From the NCBI GenBank assembly GCA_963776205.1, contig CAVZLR010000002.1, positions 496,001-560,000 of the forward strand: a stretch of DNA of 64,000 nt. Direction: 5' to 3'. Shown here piece after piece: positions 8,845 through 18,794 of the stretch. The notes beneath the pieces are model-generated. The model ran no database searches and was not told where the DNA came from. It saw only the letters and a list, made by a program, of their open reading frames with translations. The DNA is from UBA4459 sp963776205 (GTDB lineage: Bacteria; Bacteroidota; Bacteroidia; Bacteroidales; F082). Each line of letters opens with the position of its first letter. The stretch's first letter is position 1. The translations under genes were made by a program, and so were the position numbers.

Positions 8845-9441
8845 GTGGCACATAAAATCACAGTTGCACTTATTGAAAGTTCCTTCCTTTTAAGGTCAGG
8901 TATAGAAGAGTTGCTTAAAGAATTCAAGGGCATGCACCTGGCTGAGGTTTATGATGGAACGGAAAAAAATCTTTCAAAAAAAGTAAATGCTTTAAAACCT
9001 GATTGTGTGCTCATAAACCCTGAAGCACTGCCTGAGCCGATAAATATATTTGTTCTTTCCTTGAACAAAGAAGCCACTATTATAGGACTGATCAACGATA
9101 AAACAGCTGATCATGTGAAAAGCCGCTTCTCCAATACCCTCCATGTAAAAGATGGCAAACATGAATTGATGAATAACTTAAGTCAGATAGTTGGTTATAA
9201 ACAAAGAAAAAAATTGGTTGATAAAAATCAGCCTCTTTCGGAAAGGGAGTTGACCATATTGAAAAACATTACACTTGGGTTGACCAACCAGGAAGTGGCT
9301 GAAAAATTATTTCTAAGCATTCATACGGTGATGACACACCGAAAAAACATCACAAAGAAGCTGGGGATTAAAACAGTTTCCGGATTAACCGTATATGCAC
9401 TTTTAAATAAGGTGATTGATATTCAGGAAATCGATCAATAG
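8845..9441 (+). CDS. LuxR/NarL-type response regulator with degenerate receiver
   Basis: 198 residues with a GTG start one base after the hemerythrin stop. The C-terminal LuxR helix-turn-helix is clear: LSERELTILKNITLGLTNQEVAEKLFLS, then HTVMTHRKNITKKLGI. The N-terminal half has receiver-like secondary structure, but the phosphoacceptor strand reads KPDCVLINPEA, with Asn where Asp is expected. It may therefore act independently of phosphorylation. Pairing with a hemerythrin protein suggests control by redox or NO state (inference). Confidence 0.8.
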   Translation: MAHKITVALIESSFLLRSGIEELLKEFKGMHLAEVYDGTEKNLSKKVNALKPDCVLINPEALPEPINIFVLSLNKEATIIGLINDKTADHVKSRFSNTLHVKDGKHELMNNLSQIVGYKQRKKLVDKNQPLSERELTILKNITLGLTNQEVAEKLFLSIHTVMTHRKNITKKLGIKTVSGLTVYALLNKVIDIQEIDQ

Positions 9442-9535
9442 TTTTAAAAACCCAACTTACAAAATTGAACCATTCTAAATTGACAATTATCGGCAATAAT
9501 TCACTTATTTAAAAAGATACATAAGTTCATTTTAC

Positions 9536-9543
9536 TAAATTTG
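9536..9543 (+). promoter_or_regulatory. Promoter -7 box (TAAATTTG)
   Basis: An exact TAnnTTTG match. It ends 7 bases before the ATG at 9550, so the transcript of the small membrane protein gene may be leaderless. Confidence 0.55.
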
Positions 9544-9549
9544 CCCCGT

Positions 9550-9921
9550 ATGAATTCGAAACAACATAGAAAACCACCACACAGTTGGTTCCTTCCTATA
9601 CTGGTTTTTGCATTCGTATGGCTTCTGATGGGCGAATTGATTTCTATTCACCAAAGAGCTATTTTTAATTTCTATGTATTCGATCAACATCCGTTTTCCA
9701 CACCTGACAAATCAGGTAAAGACAAAGTACTTCAAGTAAAGAGCAAAAAAAGCGGTAAAGACCAGGTTGAGATTGATCATCATTTTACACCTTATTTAAC
9801 AGATACACAACCTGGTATCATTTTGGTATTTTCAGATTATACACATCCTGAAACTACCGATCCCTTTTGTATTGATGAATCATACAGATTCAAAGCCACC
9901 CGAGCACCCCCCGCTGTATAA
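9550..9921 (+). CDS. Hypothetical single-pass membrane protein upstream of the heme-uptake genes
   Basis: 123 residues from the ATG at 9550; the TTG at 9541 lies inside the promoter. A basic N-terminus (NSKQHRKPPHSW) leads into one transmembrane segment (about residues 12-33). A Lys/Ser-rich stretch and an exported tail follow, the tail holding several His, one Cys and a closing RAPPAV. I do not recognise the family. Small proteins of this shape often precede metal or heme TonB systems. The His/Cys tail would fit metal or heme sensing, but that is speculation. Confidence 0.6.
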   Translation: MNSKQHRKPPHSWFLPILVFAFVWLLMGELISIHQRAIFNFYVFDQHPFSTPDKSGKDKVLQVKSKKSGKDQVEIDHHFTPYLTDTQPGIILVFSDYTHPETTDPFCIDESYRFKATRAPPAV

Positions 9922-9948
9922 GCATCCATAAATTCACCTTTTTATTTT

Positions 9949-9985
9949 CGTTTTTCCGGGCTAAGATCCGGTAAAAACATGTTTG
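9949..9985 (+). promoter_or_regulatory. Inverted repeat and near-consensus promoter before the HmuY-like gene
   Basis: TTTTTCCGG and CCGGTAAAAA face each other around GCTAAGAT, forming an imperfect dyad. It is followed at 9978-9985 by CATGTTTG, one mismatch from TAnnTTTG. This could be an operator plus promoter for the operon starting at 10014. The evidence is pattern only. Confidence 0.3.
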
Positions 9986-10013
9986 CAATAAATTAAATTA
10001 AACCTATAATATT

Positions 10014-11279
10014 ATGAAAAAATCAATCTTTACACTTATTATTATTTGTATCTCAACCATCCAGGTTTTTGGTCAGAGCGAAACCCTAAGTATGGGACCA
10101 GGATATGCCAATGACCTTTATTACAGTTTTGAAAACGGCACTATTGAAGAAATAGCCCGTAATAATTGGGATATCGCTTTTTATACACCCAAGTTTAGTG
10201 CAGGTATTCTAGTGAATGGCGGAAAAGGAGCTTACTTATACACATATCCAACAGGCGACACGAGCGACTGGACTGCAATTGACACATCGGGGATTGATGA
10301 AACCTGGAAACCAATTTACAACTCGCCCACTGTATGGGAAGATGGTGCTTTTAATGTGAATGCTACCGGGCATCCTGATTATGGATGGGGTACTTATAAT
10401 ATGGCAACACATAATCTGACAGGAGATTCTATTTATATTATCAAGATACCATTTGGAGAAAATTATATATATAAAAAGTTATGGATTGTTGGCAAACAAT
10501 CATTAGCTAATATTTATACTATTCGTTATGCTGACCTTGATGGAGCCAACGAAATGACTGAAGCCATTGAGGTTGCTCCCTACGAAAACAAAAGATTCTA
10601 TTACTATTCTCTTACTAGCAACGAAGGTCTTGACAGAGAACCTGAATCAGATACATGGGATATCTTATTTACTAAATATATGGACCTTACAGAAGACAAT
10701 GAAGGCAACTGGGTACCATACCTGGTAACCGGAGCTACTTCCAATGTCGACCTGTACGCCAATAAGTTTTACCCTGTGGCTGATGATTTTAATAACTGGT
10801 TCGAGATGCCATTTGACTCAGCAAAAAATGTAATCGGTTATAATTGGAAGTCATTCGACATGGGTACTTTTACATGGCAAATAGCTGATTCAACAGCCTT
10901 TTTTGTACAAAACTATGCCGGTGATGTATATAAACTGACTTTTGAATCGTGGGAAGGGTCAACAACAGGAAATTTTGTGATCAACAAATCATTGGTTTCA
11001 ATTGCTTCAGTAGATGATCTCAACACTGAAACAGTTAAGCTTACTGCTTATCCAAATCCTGCTTCCTCTGTTGTAAATATTATGATTTCTGAAGAAGCAC
11101 CGTACAATTCCATGATCATTATGAATCAATCAGGACAAATCGTTTATCAGTCTGACGTTACCCAAATCGATTTAAGAAATGGATATAGAATTGACCTTAA
11201 TGGTTTTTCAAAAGGCCTATACGTTATTCAGCTAAACGGAAATAACATACAAATCAACCAAAAGCTGCTGGTACATTAA
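10014..11279 (+). CDS. HmuY-like heme-binding protein with T9SS C-terminal sorting domain
   Basis: 421 residues. The signal peptide ends at VFGQ (about residue 20). The body contains two HmuY-like segments, with NNWDIAFYTPKFSAG near the N-terminus and SDTWDILFTKYMDL near the middle. HmuY proteins capture heme outside the cell and pass it to a TonB receptor. Residues from about 345 (KLTAYPNPASSVVNI) to the end (GLYVIQLNGNN, QINQKLLVH) form a type A T9SS sorting domain, so export by type IX secretion and surface attachment are expected. The stop overlaps the TonB receptor start (TAATG). Confidence 0.88.
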   Translation: MKKSIFTLIIICISTIQVFGQSETLSMGPGYANDLYYSFENGTIEEIARNNWDIAFYTPKFSAGILVNGGKGAYLYTYPTGDTSDWTAIDTSGIDETWKPIYNSPTVWEDGAFNVNATGHPDYGWGTYNMATHNLTGDSIYIIKIPFGENYIYKKLWIVGKQSLANIYTIRYADLDGANEMTEAIEVAPYENKRFYYYSLTSNEGLDREPESDTWDILFTKYMDLTEDNEGNWVPYLVTGATSNVDLYANKFYPVADDFNNWFEMPFDSAKNVIGYNWKSFDMGTFTWQIADSTAFFVQNYAGDVYKLTFESWEGSTTGNFVINKSLVSIASVDDLNTETVKLTAYPNPASSVVNIMISEEAPYNSMIIMNQSGQIVYQSDVTQIDLRNGYRIDLNGFSKGLYVIQLNGNNIQINQKLLVH

Positions 11280-13525
11280 TGTTAAAACAAAAATACTACG
11301 TAATCCTTATTTTGAGTTTGTTGGTCGGGGCTGTAAGTTCGCTTACAGCCCAACAAACTCTTCTTAGCTTTAAAGATGAGATCAGTAATAAGCCTGTGGC
11401 TTTTGCCAATATTATTATTGAATCTCTGAACTCTGCTAACGAAGCCAGAAGGGGATTTACAACTGATATACATGGTAATATTTCTTTTGAGATTCAGGAA
11501 CCGGTAAAATTGACAGCAACTTTTGTTGGTTACCGAAATTTGATTGACACCATCCAACCGGGTGAAAAAAGAACTTTGATCATGGAGCCTACGGTCTATA
11601 ATGTAGACGAAGTAGTTGTTACTGCGCAATTCAGGCCTGTAACCGTTGATCAGTCCATTTATAAAATTAAGGTGCTTGGCTCTCAACAAATTGAGAATAA
11701 AGCTGCAATATCTTTAAATGAAATGCTTGCCGGAGAACTCAACATCCGCAGCACCAGGGACAATGCACTTGGTTCTTCAATAACAATGCAAGGTTTGCAG
11801 GGTGAACATATTAAATTCCTTGTTGATGGTGTTCCGGTTATTGGCAGGCAAAACGGTCAGATTGATCTGGAGCAACTCGATATGCAGAATATTGACCATA
11901 TTGAAATTATCCAGGGTCCCATGTCGGTTGTATACGGCAGCAATGCCCTGGCAGGTGTTATCAATATCATACGGAAAGAAAGTGACCGTGAAAAAGTGAC
12001 TTTAAATGCCGACGCTTACTATGAGTCTGTTGGTGTATATAATTTTTCCGCCGGGGGTTCCTATTCCTTCAAAAAAAATAGCTTTCAGCTAAATGCCGGA
12101 CGGAATTTTTTCGATGGATTCAGCACTATTGATTCAACAAGGTATCAGCAATGGAAACCCAAACTTCAGTATAACATTGATGGCTCCTACATGTTTAAAA
12201 CTGAAAAGACCAAACTAAAATTTGAAGGCGATTACTTCTTTGAAGAAATACAGGATAAAGGCATCCCACTCGAAGTATTTAACTATGATAAAGCCTTTGA
12301 TAAATACTTTTTCACTAACAGGTGGGGAGTTCGCGGGGAATTAACTCAGAAGTTGGCCAAGAGGTCAATTTTAAATGTGTTGAGTGCTTATTCATTTTAT
12401 AGCCGTACAAAAAATACATATTTAAAAGACCTGACAAACCTTGAGGAAACCTTGGTGCCTGAGGCAGAGAAACAGGATACTGCGCGATTTGACAATTTAC
12501 TATTTCGTGCCGATTTCAATAATATTATAAAGAGTGAAATATTAAAATATCAACTGGGTATTGATCTCAATTACGAATCGGGATATGGAAAAAGAATCAA
12601 GGATGATTATCAGCAGATTGGAGATTATGCTGCTTTTCTGAGTATCAATTACTCACCCATCCCACAGTTAAGCATCCAACCAGGAATCAGGGCTATCTAT
12701 AATACCAATTATGATGCTCCGCTGGTTTATTCATTAAATGTTAAATGGAATATTACAGTACCATTAGCTGTAAGATTTTCGTTTGCCAAAGGATTCAGAG
12801 CTCCTTCCTTAAAAGAGTTGTATCTTGATTTTGTAGATATCAACCATAATATCCATGGCAATGAAGACCTGATTGCAGAAACCTCACAAAATATCAATTT
12901 TGCGATGAACTATAATCCGCAAACACCGGCAGCATATAATTGGGGTGTTGATTTGGGATTGTTTTATAATCATATTGAAAATAAAATTGAATTAGCGCAA
13001 ATAAGTGCTGAACCATTGCTGTATTCGTACACCAATGTCGACGAATATTATACACAGGGATTTGAATTTAATTTCAACAATCGTGTATATCCATGGTTAA
13101 AGATCATATTAGGTTTTGCCGTTACAGGAAGAAAACAATATGACGAATCTTCCAATACCAGCCATGATTTCATTTATAGTACCGATGCAACTACACAAAT
13201 AAATTACTGGTGGCAAAAAACGGATCTGCATTTTTCAGCTTTTTATAAATATAATGGTGCCTACCCGATACTTGTTATCAATGATAACGGGAGCACTGAC
13301 ATCTCAACGATTTCGGCATTTAACAGTCTCGATTTAAATATGAACAGGTGGTTCTGGAAAAGAAGGATCAATGTGCAGATTGGAGGAAAAAACCTATTTA
13401 ACAATACAAATATCAGTGCCACAGGCAGCCAAAGCGGCGGTATTCACACGGGTGGTGGTGGATCGGTACCTGTTAATTGGGGAAGGACTTTTTTTGCACG
13501 GATTCAGTTTAAATTCAATAAATAA
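11279..13525 (+). CDS. TonB-dependent outer membrane receptor (HmuR-like)
   Basis: 748 residues. A signal peptide (to about residue 24) is followed by a carboxypeptidase-regulatory-like beta domain (about 25-105), a TonB-box-like VDEVVVTAQ, and a plug with VDGVPVIGRQNGQIDLEQ and YGSNALAGVINII. A 22-strand barrel follows, ending in the aromatic FFARIQFKFNK. Energised by TonB, it would import the ligand delivered by the flanking HmuY-like proteins, most likely heme. The coupling overlaps with both neighbours support one operon. Confidence 0.9.
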   Translation: MLKQKYYVILILSLLVGAVSSLTAQQTLLSFKDEISNKPVAFANIIIESLNSANEARRGFTTDIHGNISFEIQEPVKLTATFVGYRNLIDTIQPGEKRTLIMEPTVYNVDEVVVTAQFRPVTVDQSIYKIKVLGSQQIENKAAISLNEMLAGELNIRSTRDNALGSSITMQGLQGEHIKFLVDGVPVIGRQNGQIDLEQLDMQNIDHIEIIQGPMSVVYGSNALAGVINIIRKESDREKVTLNADAYYESVGVYNFSAGGSYSFKKNSFQLNAGRNFFDGFSTIDSTRYQQWKPKLQYNIDGSYMFKTEKTKLKFEGDYFFEEIQDKGIPLEVFNYDKAFDKYFFTNRWGVRGELTQKLAKRSILNVLSAYSFYSRTKNTYLKDLTNLEETLVPEAEKQDTARFDNLLFRADFNNIIKSEILKYQLGIDLNYESGYGKRIKDDYQQIGDYAAFLSINYSPIPQLSIQPGIRAIYNTNYDAPLVYSLNVKWNITVPLAVRFSFAKGFRAPSLKELYLDFVDINHNIHGNEDLIAETSQNINFAMNYNPQTPAAYNWGVDLGLFYNHIENKIELAQISAEPLLYSYTNVDEYYTQGFEFNFNNRVYPWLKIILGFAVTGRKQYDESSNTSHDFIYSTDATTQINYWWQKTDLHFSAFYKYNGAYPILVINDNGSTDISTISAFNSLDLNMNRWFWKRRINVQIGGKNLFNNTNISATGSQSGGIHTGGGGSVPVNWGRTFFARIQFKFNK

Positions 13526-13528
13526 AAA

Positions 13529-14542
13529 ATGAAATACAGCTTACTATATATATTCATCCTGTCAATTTTTCTGAATTCATGCTTTAAAGAGGATGATCCG
13601 ATTGAACCACACCCGAAACCTGACAAGGCTGTGGAGATCATCCCTATGACCCAGTATTATTCCTACCAGGTGTATTTCGACCTGGCCAGTGGAGAGCAGC
13701 CAGCTTCCAACCTGAAAGATGATTTTGACCTACTGTTTGCCTCCAGCGATACAGGCACTCTAATTCGTTTAAATACGGCTACTTTTATGATGGCGTCTGA
13801 AACGCCATTTAACGAATTTGAAAGCATAACAGATACAGCTGGGCTGGATTGGAAATTCGATAAATCAGATGGTAATCCTGACTCTACTGCACTTGTCAAT
13901 TGGATTAGTATCTCCGGAATCGATACAACATTTTCCGATCATGTATGGGTAATCAACAGGGGTATCAATGATGTGGGTATTCATAGAGGCTTTAAGAAGG
14001 TTAAATTCAACTCTCTGAAAAATAACACCTATCATTTCACATACGTGAATATGGATAATTCTGATTTGAAGGAGATTTATATCAGCAAGAATAACAAATA
14101 TAATCATGTTCCATACAGCTTCGATTTAAATTCAGTAGTGGATTTTGAACCTGAAAGAAGTGCCTGGGACCTATTATTTACCCAATATACCACAATGCTT
14201 ATTACCGATGAAGGTGATCCTTATCCTTACCTTGTAACCGGGGTCCTCATCAATGATGCAGGCACCCGTGTGGCATTCGATTCAACCATGGTTTTTGACG
14301 ATATTGCACTTGAAGATGTTATCTATCTTGATTATTCAACTAACCTGGATGTGATTGGATACGAATGGAAGGAACTTTATGGTGATATAAACAGCGGCGA
14401 TTTCTACTACAAAGCCCGAACTAACTACAACTACTTTATCAGAAGCAATAGCGGCTTATTTTACAAACTCCGCTTTATCGGCTTTTATGATCCAGAAACA
14501 GGTGAAAAAGGATTTCCTTCTTTTGAATACCAGCGCTTATAG
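13529..14542 (+). CDS. HmuY-family lipoprotein
   Basis: 337 residues. The signal peptide has lipobox FLNSC with Cys18, so it should be a lipid-anchored outer membrane protein. Two HmuY-type motifs are visible (KDDFDLLFASSDTG and RSAWDLLFTQYTTM), the second closely resembling the corresponding segment of the secreted HmuY-like protein two genes upstream. It starts 3 bases after the TonB receptor. It probably acts as the cell-bound heme-accepting partner (inference from family and position). Confidence 0.87.
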   Translation: MKYSLLYIFILSIFLNSCFKEDDPIEPHPKPDKAVEIIPMTQYYSYQVYFDLASGEQPASNLKDDFDLLFASSDTGTLIRLNTATFMMASETPFNEFESITDTAGLDWKFDKSDGNPDSTALVNWISISGIDTTFSDHVWVINRGINDVGIHRGFKKVKFNSLKNNTYHFTYVNMDNSDLKEIYISKNNKYNHVPYSFDLNSVVDFEPERSAWDLLFTQYTTMLITDEGDPYPYLVTGVLINDAGTRVAFDSTMVFDDIALEDVIYLDYSTNLDVIGYEWKELYGDINSGDFYYKARTNYNYFIRSNSGLFYKLRFIGFYDPETGEKGFPSFEYQRL

Positions 14543-14550
14543 TCTTTTTC

Positions 14551-14558
14551 TATATTTG
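14551..14558 (+). promoter_or_regulatory. Promoter -7 box (TATATTTG) for lgt
   Basis: An exact TAnnTTTG match lying 8 bases after the lipoprotein stop and 17 bases before the lgt ATG. Confidence 0.55.
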
Positions 14559-14574
14559 CGGGAAATACTTTATT

Positions 14575-15414
14575 ATGTTACAGTATATTGTCTGGAGGGT
14601 AAATCCCGAAATTTTTAGCATTCCCAATGATATTTGGCTTGTTGGTGGATTGGAAATCCGATGGTACGGTCTGCTATTCGCCCTATCGTTCATCGTAGGT
14701 TATTACATTATGCAAAAAATATTCAGGCATGAAGGTGTGGGCGACAAAGTGCTGGATGAACTCACCACCTATATGATCATTTTTACCATCCTGGGTGCAC
14801 GTTTGGGTCATTGTCTTTTTTATGAACCCGAATATTACCTGGCCAACCCCATTGAAATATTAAAAATTTGGGAAGGAGGTCTGGCTAGCCATGGCGCTGC
14901 CATAGGAATCCCGCTGGGATTGTATTTCTTTTCGCGGAAAAACAAACGGCCCTTCTTATGGATCATGGATAGAATTGTTATTGTGGTGGCACTTTCCGGG
15001 TTTTTTATCCGTACTGGTAACTTAATGAATTCTGAAATTTTTGGGGACATCACTTCACTTCCCTGGGGATTTTATTTTGTAAAGTATTATGATGCCGCTT
15101 TTACCACCGACCCAAGGCATCCCACACAAATTTATGAAGCTCTAAGTTATTTGGCCTTATTTATTTTTCTCTATAGGTATTACTGGAAAAATGATGGTCA
15201 CCCCAAACAAGGCATGTTATTCGGATATTTTCTGGCTATTTTGTTCTTTGTCAGATTCCTGATCGAATTTATCAAAATACCTCAGGTGGGTTTTGAAGAA
15301 CAAATGACCTTAAATATGGGACAATGGCTGAGCATTCCATTAATATTGATCGGAGTATATCTCATCTACTGGTCGAATAAAAGAAATCAACCGCTGCCTG
15401 CACCTAAGAAATAA
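14575..15414 (+). CDS. lgt: Prolipoprotein diacylglyceryl transferase
   Basis: 279 residues with about seven membrane segments. Lgt transfers diacylglycerol from phosphatidylglycerol to the lipobox Cys of prolipoproteins. Diagnostic motifs are GGLASHGAAIGIPLGLYFF and the Lgt signature RTGNLMNSEIFG. It has its own promoter and converges with the DUF2723 gene, with a gap of 15 bases. Confidence 0.96.
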   Translation: MLQYIVWRVNPEIFSIPNDIWLVGGLEIRWYGLLFALSFIVGYYIMQKIFRHEGVGDKVLDELTTYMIIFTILGARLGHCLFYEPEYYLANPIEILKIWEGGLASHGAAIGIPLGLYFFSRKNKRPFLWIMDRIVIVVALSGFFIRTGNLMNSEIFGDITSLPWGFYFVKYYDAAFTTDPRHPTQIYEALSYLALFIFLYRYYWKNDGHPKQGMLFGYFLAILFFVRFLIEFIKIPQVGFEEQMTLNMGQWLSIPLILIGVYLIYWSNKRNQPLPAPKK

Positions 15415-15429
15415 TTAAAGGCTGGGTTA

Positions 15430-18400
15430 TTATATTCCCATCATATTTAGGTGGTCACGTAACGAATTGTCAATTTCATTTGCGAGTTCATCTTGTTGAT
15501 ATTCGCTCGCCAATTGACCTAAACGCTGCAACACAGCTAATGCTTCCTGAATATCTTCATTATAATAAGCCATAAACCGATCATTTAATGATGTATAATA
15601 GGCCAGATCTTCCATATACCTTTCGTACAATACCTTAACCAGTTCATTTCCTTTTTCGGTGGCACCAACTTTATAATAATTGTCAGCCCAGGGAATCATA
15701 TAAAAGTCAAATGGAATCTTATCATTTGGGAAAAAGTATAATCCACGGTCCAGAACGGCTTCAACGGAATCTATTTTACCCGCTTTAACCAATGCTTGTG
15801 CCAGTCTAATATAATCTTGTTTGATCATTCCTGAGTTTCGTTCACTTTCACGGTCAATAACAACATCATTTTCATTTAGCCTGCCCCACCTTACATCATC
15901 CGCCATAAGAATTTCGTAAGTCCTGTCCGGATCTACACCTCCCACTTTTTGAATATAATCCAATGCAATGGTCGGTTTAAAGCGATACACGATTCCTTCA
16001 AGGTGGCAATATTTATCAATATTTAAAACGCCACTTACACTATTCGGATTCGCAAAATAAATGGGGCGCTTCCAGTTATTGGTAGCTATCATATCAAGCA
16101 ACATCAGGTCGTTTCGATACAGTCCGTTTTGTGAAATTCTCCATGTAATCTCATCAACAATTTTATCGGCATTTTCAGGATCAACCGTACCAGAATTTAC
16201 TACACTTGCTGAATCTACTTTGAGACGCATGTTTTTAGCCGGGATATAATTGATCCATTCACCGTTTTGCAAAGGTATTTTGGTCCGCTTGTCGTTATTT
16301 TCAAGAAACCCGATAGCATCCTGTAAATCTGTATATTCCTCTATTCGTTCAAATACAGGCATATAATTCTGATCACCCAAAGCATAAAATGAGCGATCAA
16401 CAGAAAGTGGCAAAGGATCTGATTCATAAACTTTTCTGAACATTTGATCTACATACCATTCACCAGATGAAAGCATATAATTTACTACACGCACGTCTGT
16501 TCTGATGCCTTCAACTTCCTGGGCGTACCAGAGTGGGAATGTATCGTTGTCGCCATTTGTAAATAATATGGCATTTGGTTCACACGATTCGAGGTACATC
16601 CGGGCGAAATCACGCGCAGCATATTTACCAGAGCGGTCATGTGATTCCCAACCCTGCTGCGCCATAATTCCCGGTACCAAAATCAATGATGCCAGAGATA
16701 CCGCTACAGCAGCTACAACCTTATTCTTTAGTCTACTCCTTAAACCGTCGTATAATGCCAGCACCCCGAAGCCTATCCAAATTGCAAAAGCATAAAAGGA
16801 CCCGGCGTAAGCATAATCCCTTTCGCGCGGCTGAAGCGGTGTTTGGTTCAGGTATACTATAATGGCAAGACCGGTCATTATGAATAATAAAAATACCACC
16901 CATGTATCTTTTTTACTTTTAGATAACTGAAATAAAAATCCCAGCAAACCCAGTAACAGCGGTAGAAAATAAAAATGTGTCTTTGCAGGATTTTGCATGC
17001 TTTTTGGCAAATCGGTCTGGTTTCCTAACCGCCAGTTGTCAATAAAACCAATGCCACTCACCCAGTTTCCATGGTTAATCTCGCCCTGGCTTTCTATATT
17101 ATTTTGCCTGCCTACAAAATTCCACAAAAAGTAACGAATGTACATATGGTCTACCTGGTAAGTAAAGAAAAATAGAAGGTTCTCTCCAAACGTTGGTTTG
17201 TAAATTACCTCTGTATTGCCATCACCTTTTGTCACCTTTACAGGTGTTCCTTTGCTACCGCCATATTCTTTATACAGCTGAATATGTGCAGGTTTTGAAC
17301 TACTCCACATACGCGGAAAAATTGTGGTAAACCTGTCATCATAAACTGGAATCGTACCTCTGCGTTCATCAACAATTACATATTCCCCCTTTTTAATATC
17401 TTTTGCATACACCGGGTTGCCATCTTTACTATCAACCGTGGGTGCGTTGTAATACTGGCCCGACAATAAAGGCCATGTACCATACTGCTCCCTGTTAAGG
17501 TATGATAGAAGGCTAATGGCATCCTTCGGGTCATTCTCATTGATAGGTGGGTTAGCGTTTGCTCTGATTACCAACATAAAAAATGTGGAATAACCGATTA
17601 ATATAAGCGTTAAAGCAAGGATGGAAGTATTTAAAATTACTTTTCCTTTTGTCCTGGAATAATATAAACCCCCAACAATGAGCGCCAGGATCACAATGAA
17701 GTAAATAATGGTTCCCGAATTAAATGGCAATCCAACCGTGTTGACAAAGAACAATTCGAAGTTTCCAGCCAGTTCAACAATTCCTGGTATGATGATGTAC
17801 ATGATCACCGCCAGGATCAGTATAGAAATCACACCTGCCGTAACAAATCCTTTATAAGAAAATTTGTGTTTTTTGAAGTAATATACATAAACAATGGCAG
17901 GTATCGCCAAGAGGTTCAGCAGGTGAACGCCAATGGAAAGACCGATGATGTAAGCAATTAATAAAATCCACCTGAATCCGTGCCTTTGTTCGGCCACCTC
18001 TTCCCAACGTAAAATAGCCCAAAAAACCACGGCGGTTAATAATGACGACATGGCGTAGACCTCTCCTTCAACTGATGAAAACCAGAATGAATCTGAGAAA
18101 GTATAAGCCAGGGCACCAACAACACCTGCCCCCAGCACAGCCCATGCATCTCCCTTGGTCATTACTTCATTCGATGATTTTACATATAGCTTTTTCGCCA
18201 GCATAGTTATCGACCAAAAGAGAAATAATATGGTAAAACTACTTGATAATGCAGACATGGCATTTATCATGAGCGCCACATTCTCTGTATTTCCTAAAGC
18301 AAACAAAGCAAAAAAGCGGCCCAACAATTGAAACAGTGGTGCTCCGGGTGGATGGCCTACCTGCAATTTATAGGCTGTGGCAATATATTCGCCTGCATCC

Positions 18401-18501
18401 CACCAACTGGCTATGGGTTCAATCGTTAAAAAATAAACTAAGGTGGCAATGGCAAAAACTGCCCAACCAACAATGTTATTCACTCTTTTAAAGTTTTCCA
18501 T
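15430..18501 (-). CDS. DUF2723 membrane protein, GT117-type glycosyltransferase
   Basis: 1023 residues from the ATG at 18501; an alternative ATG is at 18507. The first half is a multi-spanning membrane domain opening with the DUF2723 signature (PIASWWDAGEYIATAYKLQVGHPPGAP). The Asp/Glu-containing loop and PPGAP motif recall GT-C glycosyltransferases. The C-terminal 400 residues are soluble, with WYAQEVEGIRTDVRVVNYML and TPR-like helices at the end. DUF2723 is related to TMEM260, an eukaryotic O-mannosyltransferase, so a role in protein O-glycosylation of exported proteins is plausible but unproven here. Confidence 0.88.
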   Translation of the reverse strand: MENFKRVNNIVGWAVFAIATLVYFLTIEPIASWWDAGEYIATAYKLQVGHPPGAPLFQLLGRFFALFALGNTENVALMINAMSALSSSFTILFLFWSITMLAKKLYVKSSNEVMTKGDAWAVLGAGVVGALAYTFSDSFWFSSVEGEVYAMSSLLTAVVFWAILRWEEVAEQRHGFRWILLIAYIIGLSIGVHLLNLLAIPAIVYVYYFKKHKFSYKGFVTAGVISILILAVIMYIIIPGIVELAGNFELFFVNTVGLPFNSGTIIYFIVILALIVGGLYYSRTKGKVILNTSILALTLILIGYSTFFMLVIRANANPPINENDPKDAISLLSYLNREQYGTWPLLSGQYYNAPTVDSKDGNPVYAKDIKKGEYVIVDERRGTIPVYDDRFTTIFPRMWSSSKPAHIQLYKEYGGSKGTPVKVTKGDGNTEVIYKPTFGENLLFFFTYQVDHMYIRYFLWNFVGRQNNIESQGEINHGNWVSGIGFIDNWRLGNQTDLPKSMQNPAKTHFYFLPLLLGLLGFLFQLSKSKKDTWVVFLLFIMTGLAIIVYLNQTPLQPRERDYAYAGSFYAFAIWIGFGVLALYDGLRSRLKNKVVAAVAVSLASLILVPGIMAQQGWESHDRSGKYAARDFARMYLESCEPNAILFTNGDNDTFPLWYAQEVEGIRTDVRVVNYMLSSGEWYVDQMFRKVYESDPLPLSVDRSFYALGDQNYMPVFERIEEYTDLQDAIGFLENNDKRTKIPLQNGEWINYIPAKNMRLKVDSASVVNSGTVDPENADKIVDEITWRISQNGLYRNDLMLLDMIATNNWKRPIYFANPNSVSGVLNIDKYCHLEGIVYRFKPTIALDYIQKVGGVDPDRTYEILMADDVRWGRLNENDVVIDRESERNSGMIKQDYIRLAQALVKAGKIDSVEAVLDRGLYFFPNDKIPFDFYMIPWADNYYKVGATEKGNELVKVLYERYMEDLAYYTSLNDRFMAYYNEDIQEALAVLQRLGQLASEYQQDELANEIDNSLRDHLNMMGI

Positions 18502-18664
18502 CTGCAATGTACTTAAAGGCTAATTTGAAAAAGCGAAAATAAGACTTTTAATAAAACGTATTTTTATTGTGTGTGTATTTTAACAGAAATTAATAATTTA
18601 CTGAGCACCAACTCTTTTAAGAAATAATTAAAAAATAAATGATGCGATTTTTTTGTTCAACTAA

Positions 18665-18694
18665 TTTGTATTTTTAAAAAAACGAGTATCTTTG
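18665..18694 (+). promoter_or_regulatory. Promoter for tRNA-Gln (TTTG / 18 bp / TATCTTTG)
   Basis: The -33 element TTTG (18665-18668) and the -7 box TATCTTTG (18687-18694) are separated by 18 bases, matching the Bacteroidota consensus. The predicted start is just upstream of the tRNA 5' end at 18704. Confidence 0.7.
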
Positions 18695-18703
18695 CACCCC
18701 GAT

Positions 18704-18774
18704 TGTCCGATGGTGTAATGGTAGCACTTGTGATTTTGGTTCATACAGTCAAGGTTCGAATCCTTGTCGGACAA
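18704..18774 (+). tRNA. tRNA-Gln (anticodon TTG)
   Basis: A complete cloverleaf read by eye. The acceptor TGTCCGA pairs with TCGGACA and the discriminator base is A. The anticodon stem TGTGA/TCATA closes the loop TTTTGGT, giving anticodon TTG. The T arm is CAAGG-TTCGAAT-CCTTG. The gene does not encode CCA. Confidence 0.96.
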
Positions 18775-18794
18775 CGAATAAGAACATGAAGATT

